From assembly GCA_031253875.1 (NCBI GenBank), contig JAIRVN010000063.1, forward strand, positions 1 to 11,080: DNA of 11,080 nt. Reading direction: 5' to 3'. Source of the stretch: Deltaproteobacteria bacterium. Lineage in GTDB: Bacteria; Desulfobacterota; Desulfovibrionia; Desulfovibrionales; Desulfovibrionaceae. Within the stretch, counting starts at the first letter, position 1. Every line of letters starts with the position of its first letter. Under the pieces are notes generated by a model, which saw only the letters and a list, made by a program, of their open reading frames with translations, was not told the origin of the DNA and searched no databases. This document shows positions 6,543 to 11,080 of this stretch, piece by piece. A program made the translations under genes and the position numbers.

Positions 6543-6911
6543 CTACAAAACTTCAGGCGCAAGCGACACGATCTTCATAAAATTGCGGGCACGCAATTCG
6601 CGGGCCACCGGACCGAAGATGCGGGTACCCACGGGCTCCCTCTGTTTGGAGAGCAGCACCGCGGCGTTGGAATCGAATTTGATGTAGGATCCGTCCACGC
6701 GGCGCACTTCCTTGCGGGTACGCACGATAACGGCTTCCATCACATCGCCCTTCTTCACCTTGGCGTTGGGCATGGCTTCCTTGACGGAAACCATGATAAT
6801 GTCGCCCACAGTGGCATAACGCCGTTTGGAACCGCCCAGCACCTTGATGCAGGCGACCTTCTTCGCGCCGGAATTGTCCGCAACCTGAAGCGTGGATTCT
6901 ACCTGGATCAT
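6543..6911 (-). CDS. rplN: 50S ribosomal protein L14
   Basis: A 122-residue L14, exactly the canonical length. It begins [27 protein letters not shown] and contains the signature [28 protein letters not shown] (60-87), ending [19 protein letters not shown]14 lies at the subunit interface, contacts 16S helix 14, and is the docking site of the silencing factor RsfS in organisms that have it. The ATG follows the rpsQ TAG after 9 nt (GGTAGAAAG). The TAG stop is followed by 66 nt before rplX. The usual first gene of the spc operon, here in line with the S10 genes. Confidence 0.98.
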   Translation of the reverse strand: MIQVESTLQVADNSGAKKVACIKVLGGSKRRYATVGDIIMVSVKEAMPNAKVKKGDVMEAVIVRTRKEVRRVDGSYIKFDSNAAVLLSKQREPVGTRIFGPVARELRARNFMKIVSLAPEVL

Positions 6912-6920
6912 CTTTCTACC

Positions 6921-7187
6921 CTACACGGCTTTTTGCATGACAGAGACCAGATGCCAGCGCTTATTGCGGGAAAGCGGTCTGCATTCCACAATCTTCACTG
7001 TATCGCCCATGCCGCATTCATTTTTCGGATCGTGCGCCGTATATTTGGCGCGACGGCGTACATACTTTTTCAGCAACGGATGCTGCACCACGGTTTCAAC
7101 ACGCACGACAATGGTCTTGTCGCTCTTGTCGCTGACAACCGTGCCGACAAGCGTTCTGCCTTTCAGGCTTCCCAACGTGCTGGACAT
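6921..7187 (-). CDS. rpsQ: 30S ribosomal protein S17
   Basis: An 88-residue OB-fold protein. It shows [21 protein letters not shown] (11-31), the extended basic loop [19 protein letters not shown] (36-54), and the family signature [18 protein letters not shown] (61-78). S17 is a primary binder of 16S rRNA helices 7 and 11 and helps nucleate the 5' domain of the small subunit. In E. coli it ends the S10 operon and the spc promoter follows; here only 9 nt separate its TAG stop from rplN, which leaves no room for a promoter in the spacer. It starts one base after the rpmC stop, so its translation is probably coupled. Confidence 0.97.
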   Translation of the reverse strand: MSSTLGSLKGRTLVGTVVSDKSDKTIVVRVETVVQHPLLKKYVRRRAKYTAHDPKNECGMGDTVKIVECRPLSRNKRWHLVSVMQKAV

Positions 7188-7188
7188 A

Positions 7189-7422
7189 TCAATATTCCTT
7201 TTCCTTCAGGATGGTCTCAAGCCGGGCGATACCACGCCGGGCGGTCTTGAGGGAGGAGGTTTGCTCAAGCTGGGCCGTGGCATGCTGAAAGCGCATGACC
7301 AACAGCGCCTTGCGTTCCTCGTCAAGCCTGGCTATCAGTGCATCGCGGCCAAGCGCTCTCAGTTCGCCCGGCTTGCGGCCCTTCTTTGCGGGCTGCCCTT
7401 TCTTTTTCCTGGCGGCGGCCAT
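7189..7422 (-). CDS. rpmC: 50S ribosomal protein L29 with basic N-terminal extension
   Basis: A 77-residue protein whose residues 19-77 form a normal L29: [21 protein letters not shown], then [17 protein letters not shown] and [17 protein letters not shown], a two-helix antiparallel hairpin. L29 sits beside L23 at the tunnel exit. Ahead of it is an extra segment of about 18 residues, [19 protein letters not shown], very rich in Lys and Arg, where most L29 proteins start directly at the ELR helix. The ATG abuts the rplP TAA exactly (TAAATG). The next methionine is residue 43, inside the fold, and I see no GTG or TTG near residue 19, so the extension appears genuine. This is the only gene here ending in TGA. 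One base separates it from rpsQ. Confidence 0.95.
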   Translation of the reverse strand: MAAARKKKGQPAKKGRKPGELRALGRDALIARLDEERKALLVMRFQHATAQLEQTSSLKTARRGIARLETILKEKEY

Positions 7423-7836
7423 TTACGCGCCCTCCTTCATCACAATAATGGTCTTCACCGGCAGCTTGTGGGCCGCGCGAGTCAGAGCTTCCTTGGCCAA
7501 ATCCAGAGACACGCCCTTGATTTCATACAAAACCCGGCCCGGGTGCACCGGCGCGCACCAGCCCACCGGAGCCCCCTTACCGGAACCCTGGCGGGTTTCA
7601 AGAGGTTTGGCCGTCACGGGATGGTCGGGAAAAATGCGGATCCACACTTTCCCGCCGCGCTTGATGTGACGCATCATGGCAATACGGGCAGCTTCAATCT
7701 GCTGGCTGGTGATCCTGCCGTGTTCCACAGCCTTAAGGCCGATGTCGCCAAAGGCAATCAGAGCGCCCCGGGTGGCATGGCCACGCAGACGGCCTTTTTG
7801 CCATTTGCGGAATTTTACTTTCTTGGGGGCAAGCAT
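7423..7836 (-). CDS. rplP: 50S ribosomal protein L16
   Basis: A 137-residue L16. Signatures are [19 protein letters not shown] at the start, [32 protein letters not shown] (40-71) and the loop [26 protein letters not shown] (80-105). L16 binds late in 50S assembly, organises the A-site tRNA region and reaches towards the peptidyl transferase centre. R82 in the TRQGSGKG loop is equivalent to the arginine hydroxylated in E. coli L16 by the YcfD oxygenase; whether it is modified here cannot be told. A cysteine at 94 takes a position I recall as usually aliphatic. The start shares one base with the rpsC stop. The TAA stop abuts the rpmC ATG with no spacer. Confidence 0.98.
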   Translation of the reverse strand: MLAPKKVKFRKWQKGRLRGHATRGALIAFGDIGLKAVEHGRITSQQIEAARIAMMRHIKRGGKVWIRIFPDHPVTAKPLETRQGSGKGAPVGWCAPVHPGRVLYEIKGVSLDLAKEALTRAAHKLPVKTIIVMKEGA

Positions 7837-8477
7837 TAGCGTTCCACCTCGCTATCAAGAATTTCGCCCTTGTAAATCCAAACCTTCACGCCAATAATAC
7901 CGTAAGTGGTGCTGGCCTCGGCAAAACCGAAATCAATATCCGCACGCAGGGTCTGCAAGGGCACACGGCCATCGCGGTACCATTCGGTGCGGGCAATTTC
8001 CGCTCCGGCCAGACGCCCGGCGCAGGTCACCTTGATGCCTTCGCCGCCGAACTTGCGGGCCATGGACACCGTGCGCTTCATAGCGCGACGGAAAGCCACG
8101 CGGCGCTCAAGCTGCATGGCGATATTCTCGGCCACGAGCTGCGCTTCCACCTCGGGACGGCGGATTTCATTCACTTCAATGGAAAACTCGCGTCCGAACT
8201 TTTGGCGCAAATCCGTTCTCAGCTTCTCAATTTCCACGCCTTTACGGCCAATAACGATTCCCGGACGGGCCGTGGAAAGAATAAGACGCACCTTGCCGCC
8301 GGCGCGTTCAATCTCGATACGGGAAAGGCCGGCATGATACAGCAATTTTTTAATGAAGGTACGGATCCTGGAGTCTTCCCGCACAAAAGCGGGATAGTCT
8401 TTTTTGGTAAACCAGCGGGACTGCCAGTTCTTATTGTAGCCAAGTCTGAAGCCGAACGGATGTACTTTCTGACCCAT
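7836..8477 (-). CDS. rpsC: 30S ribosomal protein S3
   Basis: A 213-residue S3, slightly shorter than the E. coli protein. It begins [23 protein letters not shown], typical of the family. The type II KH domain covers roughly 39-110, with its GxxG loop as GRKG at 77-80 (in [17 protein letters not shown]). The C-terminal domain shows [21 protein letters not shown] (130-150) and the signature [29 protein letters not shown] (156-184). S3 lies at the mRNA entry channel and contributes to ribosomal helicase activity through basic residues in the 130s. Its TAA stop overlaps the rplP start by one base (TAATG), a classic arrangement for coupled translation. Confidence 0.98.
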   Translation of the reverse strand: MGQKVHPFGFRLGYNKNWQSRWFTKKDYPAFVREDSRIRTFIKKLLYHAGLSRIEIERAGGKVRLILSTARPGIVIGRKGVEIEKLRTDLRQKFGREFSIEVNEIRRPEVEAQLVAENIAMQLERRVAFRRAMKRTVSMARKFGGEGIKVTCAGRLAGAEIARTEWYRDGRVPLQTLRADIDFGFAEASTTYGIIGVKVWIYKGEILDSEVER

Positions 8478-8480
8478 AGC

Positions 8481-8819
8481 CTATTCCTGCCCTTCTGCGA
8501 GTATGACGGTAATGTGGCTCGTACGCTTCGTAATCTTCGTGGCGCGCCCTTGAGCGCGGGGCATAAAACGCTTCCACGTGGGACCTTCGTTGACCAGAAC
8601 TTCCTTCACCACCATGGCGTCCACATCCACTCCCGCCAACTGTGACGCATTGGAAAGCGCCGAATGCATGACATTCAGCAGAATGCCCGCCGGTTTGTTG
8701 GGGGTCAGGCGCAGCACATTCAGCGCCGCCTCGACCTGCATCCCTCGAACATTTTCAGCCACCAGACGGGTCTTGCGGGGCGAGACGCGCTGGTATTTCG
8801 CACAAGCTCTAGATTCCAT
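8481..8819 (-). CDS. rplV: 50S ribosomal protein L22
   Basis: A 112-residue protein of normal L22 length. It shows RVSPRKTRLVAENVRG (11-26), the helix ALNVLRLTPNKPAGILLNVMHSALSNA (32-58), and the long beta-hairpin around residues 79-100 (GPTWKRFMPRAQGRATKITKR) that lines the exit tunnel opposite the L4 loop. Deletions in that hairpin cause macrolide resistance in other species; here it is intact. L22 contacts all six domains of 23S rRNA during early assembly. The gene starts 9 nt after rpsS and ends in TAG only 3 nt before rpsC, so rpsC translation is probably coupled to it. Confidence 0.98.
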   Translation of the reverse strand: MESRACAKYQRVSPRKTRLVAENVRGMQVEAALNVLRLTPNKPAGILLNVMHSALSNASQLAGVDVDAMVVKEVLVNEGPTWKRFMPRAQGRATKITKRTSHITVILAEGQE

Positions 8820-8828
8820 AGCGCTTCC

Positions 8829-9110
8829 CTACTTCTTGGCTTTGGACTTTTTGTCCCCGGAATGGCCGTGGAAGGTGCGCGTGGGCGAAAATTCGCCCAG
8901 CTTATGCCCCACCATGTTTTCGGTCACAAACACGGGAATGAATTTCTTGCCGTTATGCACCGCAAAGGTAAGCCCCACCATCTCGGGAACAATAGTGGAA
9001 CGACGCGACCATGTCTTGAGTACGCGGCGGTCGTTGTTGGCAACAGCGGCGTCAACCTTTTTCATTAAATGGTCGTCAACAAACGGACCCTTTTTCAATG
9101 ATCTTGGCAT
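8829..9110 (-). CDS. rpsS: 30S ribosomal protein S19
   Basis: A 93-residue protein matching S19 throughout: [12 protein letters not shown] at the start, [20 protein letters not shown] (36-55), and the family signature [19 protein letters not shown] (62-80). S19 forms a complex with S13 in the head of the 30S subunit, near the tRNA A and P sites; S13 is encoded at the far left of this window. The tail is basic (GDKKSKAKK). The ATG is preceded by TAGGAG, in which the AG of the rplB TAG stop forms part of the Shine-Dalgarno sequence. The stop is TAG with a 9-nt spacer to rplV. Confidence 0.98.
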   Translation of the reverse strand: MPRSLKKGPFVDDHLMKKVDAAVANNDRRVLKTWSRRSTIVPEMVGLTFAVHNGKKFIPVFVTENMVGHKLGEFSPTRTFHGHSGDKKSKAKK

Positions 9111-9119
9111 GTGTTGCTC

Positions 9120-9950
9120 CTACTTCTCGCCACGACGCTTAACAATGAGCTTGGTGGACAACTTTTTCTTGTCGCGGGTCTTGTAGCCTTTGGTGGGCTT
9201 GCCCCACGGGGTCACCGGATGGCGACCGCCGGAACTTCTGCCTTCACCGCCGCCCAATGGGTGGTCGATGGGGTTCATGGCAACGCCGCGCACCTTGGGG
9301 CGGCGGTTCAGCCAGCGGTTACGGCCCGCTTTGCCGAGAGAAATATTTTCATGGGTCACGTTACCCACCTGGCCGACAGTAGCGGTACAAGCGGACAAGA
9401 CCTTGCGCACTTCGCCGGAAGGCAGGCGAAGCAAGGCATACTTGCCTTCCTTGGCCACAAGCTGGGCATAGGCGCCCGCAGCGCGGCACATCTGGCCGCC
9501 TTTGCCGGGGACCAGCTCCACATTATGGATCACCGTACCCACGGGGATGCGTTGCATCTGCATGGCGTTGCCGGGTTTGATGTCCGCACCTTCGCCGGCC
9601 ACCAGGCTGTCGCCCTGCCGTACGCCCACGGGCGCCAGAATGTAGCGCTTTTCACCGTCCGCATAGTGCAAAAGCGCAATGCGCGCGGTGCGGTTAGGAT
9701 CGTATTCAATATGCGCCACAACAGCGGGTACGCCAAGCTTGTCGCGTTTGAAATCGATGAAGCGGTACAAACGCTTGACCCCGCCTCCGCGGCGGCGGCT
9801 GGTGATGTTCCCGTGATGGTTACGGCCGCTTTTGCGGGCGAGTCCTTCGGTCAAAGACTTCTCCGGCCTGTTGCGGGTAATTTCCTCAAAGTCGGCAACC
9901 GTCTGAAAGCGGCGCCCAGCCGAGGTAGGTTTGAGCTTGCGCACAGCCAT
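9120..9950 (-). CDS. rplB: 50S ribosomal protein L2
   Basis: A full-length 276-residue L2, one of the most conserved 50S proteins, needed for subunit joining and for peptidyl transferase activity. The RNA-binding core carries [19 protein letters not shown] (45-63). The C-terminal signature [21 protein letters not shown] spans about 224-244; its histidine at 230 corresponds to the E. coli His229 studied for its effect on catalysis. The tail is lysine and arginine rich ([19 protein letters not shown]). The start is the ATG 4 nt after the rplW stop; no upstream alternative is needed, since [14 protein letters not shown] is the standard N-terminus. It ends in TAG, and rpsS follows after 9 nt. Nothing unusual was seen. 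Confidence 0.99.
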   Translation of the reverse strand: MAVRKLKPTSAGRRFQTVADFEEITRNRPEKSLTEGLARKSGRNHHGNITSRRRGGGVKRLYRFIDFKRDKLGVPAVVAHIEYDPNRTARIALLHYADGEKRYILAPVGVRQGDSLVAGEGADIKPGNAMQMQRIPVGTVIHNVELVPGKGGQMCRAAGAYAQLVAKEGKYALLRLPSGEVRKVLSACTATVGQVGNVTHENISLGKAGRNRWLNRRPKVRGVAMNPIDHPLGGGEGRSSGGRHPVTPWGKPTKGYKTRDKKKLSTKLIVKRRGEK

Positions 9951-9954
9951 GGTC

Positions 9955-10245
9955 TTACACTCCCTCGAAGAACTCTATTTTATCGCCCTGGGCCAGCGTC
10001 ACATACGCTTTCTTGCAGCCGGACACGCGCCCGATCACACGGCCCTGGCGCTTGCGATCCACAGCGGACCTGTTCACCACGTTGACGGCCTGCACCTTGA
10101 CATCAAAGGCCTTTTCCACAGCGCGCTTGATCTCAACCTTGTTGGCCGCCGGATGTACAAAAAACGTCACCTGCTGCGCGGCATCCTTGAGGATGCTGGT
10201 TTTTTCCGTAAGCAGGGGTTTTATGAGAACCTGAGTGTACTCCAT
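9955..10245 (-). CDS. rplW: 50S ribosomal protein L23
   Basis: A 96-residue protein of the usual L23 size. Recognisable parts are the N-terminal KPLLTEKT (9-16), the [14 protein letters not shown] helix (34-47) and the basic loop [10 protein letters not shown] (64-73), which bacterial L23 uses to contact 23S rRNA domain III. L23 sits at the tunnel exit and is the main docking site for trigger factor and SRP, so it links this cluster to SecY and methionine aminopeptidase encoded downstream. The start codon is preceded by GGAG directly after the rplD stop (TAG, then GGAGATGTC, then ATG). The stop is TAA, with rplB only 4 nt further on, so the rplB Shine-Dalgarno GGGAG lies inside the end of rplW. 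Confidence 0.97.
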   Translation of the reverse strand: MEYTQVLIKPLLTEKTSILKDAAQQVTFFVHPAANKVEIKRAVEKAFDVKVQAVNVVNRSAVDRKRQGRVIGRVSGCKKAYVTLAQGDKIEFFEGV

Positions 10246-10254
10246 GACATCTCC

Positions 10255-10881
10255 CTACTTTTTGGCAAAGCGGGCCTGAATGGGCTCCACCGCTTCCTGC
10301 AGCAGCACAAGCTGCTTGTGTTTCAAAATATCATACACGTTCAGTCCCTCGGCAGTAGTCAGCGTGATGCCGGGGATGTTGCGCGAGCACCGCGCAAGCG
10401 TCTCCTGTGCGCCGCCCGCCACGATGAGCGCCTTTTCAAGTCCGAGAACGCCGGCAACTTCAACAAAATGTCTGGTCTTGGCTGCGGGCAATTCAATGCC
10501 TTTGACCAACAACAACGCGCCGTCCGCAAGACGGCTGGACAGGGCCATCTTCAAGGCCAACGCGCGTACTTTGGCGTTCACCTTGAAGGAATAATCCCGC
10601 GGCTGAGGCCCGAAGGTGATGCCCCCGCCGCGCCAGATGGGAGAACGGTTGGAACCCGCGCGGGCGCGGCCGGAACCTTTCTGGCGCCAGGGCTTCGCCC
10701 CGCCGCCGCGCACCTGGGCGCGCGTTTTGACGGCATGGGAACCCGCGCGCTTCGCGGCAAGCTGGGCACGCGCCACCAAGTTCAGGATTTCAGGCCGCAC
10801 TTCCACTTCAAAGACATCGGGCGCCAGGGTTATTTCCCCACTTTCCTTCCTGTCCTGATCATATACTTTCACAACAGCCAT
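10255..10881 (-). CDS. rplD: 50S ribosomal protein L4
   Basis: At 208 residues this is a normal-length L4. The globular domain is interrupted by the long extended loop at about residues 53-92, with the hallmark RGGGAKPWRQKGSGRARAGS (58-77) followed by RSPIWRGGGITFGP. This loop reaches into the wall of the peptide exit tunnel beside L22; changes at its KPWRQKG part give macrolide resistance in other bacteria. The C-terminal half (GLNVYDILKHKQLVLLQEAV) is the usual L4 fold. The ATG start has AAGGA about 7 nt upstream. In E. coli L4 also represses its own operon through the leader upstream of rpsJ; that leader, if present here, lies outside the window. The stop is TAG, and rplW follows after 9 nt. 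Confidence 0.98.
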   Translation of the reverse strand: MAVVKVYDQDRKESGEITLAPDVFEVEVRPEILNLVARAQLAAKRAGSHAVKTRAQVRGGGAKPWRQKGSGRARAGSNRSPIWRGGGITFGPQPRDYSFKVNAKVRALALKMALSSRLADGALLLVKGIELPAAKTRHFVEVAGVLGLEKALIVAGGAQETLARCSRNIPGITLTTAEGLNVYDILKHKQLVLLQEAVEPIQARFAKK

Positions 10882-10897
10882 TGTCGTTTCCTTATTA

Positions 10898-10931
10898 CGT
10901 ATCTCCGCATACGCCGTCTTGCCGGGACGGC
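10898..10931 (-). repeat. Two tandem inverted repeats in the rplC-rplD spacer
   Basis: On the transcribed strand GCCGTC, a 7-nt loop and GACGGC (10931 to 10913) could form a 6-bp GC-rich stem. It is followed at once by CGTAT, a 6-nt loop and ATACG (10913 to 10898); the two share the base at 10913. No U-tract follows, so this does not look like an intrinsic terminator. The rplD Shine-Dalgarno AAGGA lies just downstream. A role in RNA processing or in setting rplC versus rplD output is only a guess. Confidence 0.4.
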
Positions 10932-10944
10932 ACGGCCGGCACGC

Positions 10945-11080
10945 CTATTTGCGCACCATGACCAGGCCGTTTTTCGGCCCGGGCACGCAGCCCCGCACCA
11001 GGATGACGTTGTCTTCCGGGCGTACGGCCACAACAAGCAGGCTCGGCTGGGTAACGCGCTCGTTGCCCCAGTGGCCCGGC
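10945..11080 (-). CDS. rplC: 50S ribosomal protein L3, C-terminal fragment (cut by window edge)
   Basis: The last 44 codons of a gene entering from the right edge, ending in TAG. The C-terminus reads [25 protein letters not shown], in which the VPGPKNG segment followed by a basic last residue is the conserved end of bacterial L3. L3 binds 23S rRNA early in 50S assembly and sends a loop towards the peptidyl transferase centre; that loop lies outside the window. Its position directly upstream of rplD matches the S10 operon order. The start and N-terminal two thirds cannot be seen. A 63-nt spacer separates it from rplD. The identification is firm because tail and position agree. Confidence 0.95.
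   Translation of the reverse strand, partial: PGHWGNERVTQPSLLVVAVRPEDNVILVRGCVPGPKNGLVMVRK

Noticed and set aside
5628..7250. A 540-codon open frame on the plus strand, antisense to rplE, rplX, rplN and rpsQ
   Set aside because: It lies wholly opposite conserved ribosomal genes, its translation is rich in His, Phe and Ala as expected from reading GC-rich codons backwards, and no family motif is seen.
10913..10931. GC-rich stem after rplC as an intrinsic terminator
   Set aside because: It is followed by GTATGCGGAG on the transcribed strand, with no U-tract, and lies inside an operon that must be read through.
1..11080. An embedded novel system such as a defence, mobile or secondary-metabolite gene set
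   Set aside because: Every stretch longer than 135 nt is accounted for by a recognised core gene in its expected order; no foreign gene, attachment site or repeat array was found.

Overview
The window is one uninterrupted run of 25 genes, all transcribed leftward (minus strand): the joined S10, spc and alpha ribosomal-protein operons of a bacterium. Twenty-three genes are complete. The run enters at the right edge in the last 44 codons of rplC and leaves at the left edge in the first 28 codons of rpsK. No RNA gene, insertion sequence, CRISPR array, phage gene or non-ribosomal cargo gene is visible.

Organism: the zinc-type 61-residue S14, the moderately GC-rich codon use, and the order secY-map-rpmJ-rpsM-rpsK without adk or infA fit a deltaproteobacterium (Desulfobacterota), most likely in Desulfovibrionales. 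This placement rests on remembered gene order and protein style, not on a search.

Layout in the direction of transcription (right to left). S10 part: rplC (partial), rplD, rplW, rplB, rpsS, rplV, rpsC, rplP, rpmC, rpsQ (11080 to 6921). Spc part: rplN, rplX, rplE, rpsN, rpsH, rplF, rplR, rpsE, rpmD, rplO, secY, map (6911 to 729). Alpha part: rpmJ, rpsM, rpsK (partial) (593 to 1). Most spacers are 0 to 14 nt and two junctions overlap as TAATG, which suggests translational coupling and one long transcript. The only spacers above 50 nt are rplC-rplD (63 nt, two tandem inverted repeats), rplN-rplX (66 nt), rpsN-rpsH (55 nt, a short GC hairpin) and map-rpmJ (135 nt, a candidate promoter with a perfect TTGACA box).

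How the genes work together: nearly all products are structural proteins of the 30S or 50S subunit. SecY is the membrane channel fed by ribosomes whose exit tunnel is lined by L23 and L29, and methionine aminopeptidase trims the start methionine as chains emerge. The notable points are modest: TAG ends 15 of the 24 genes whose stops are visible, seven junctions share a 9-nt stop-to-start spacer, L29 carries a basic N-terminal extension, and the map-rpmJ gap looks like a real regulatory region. I found no previously undescribed system here; this is a core housekeeping locus.
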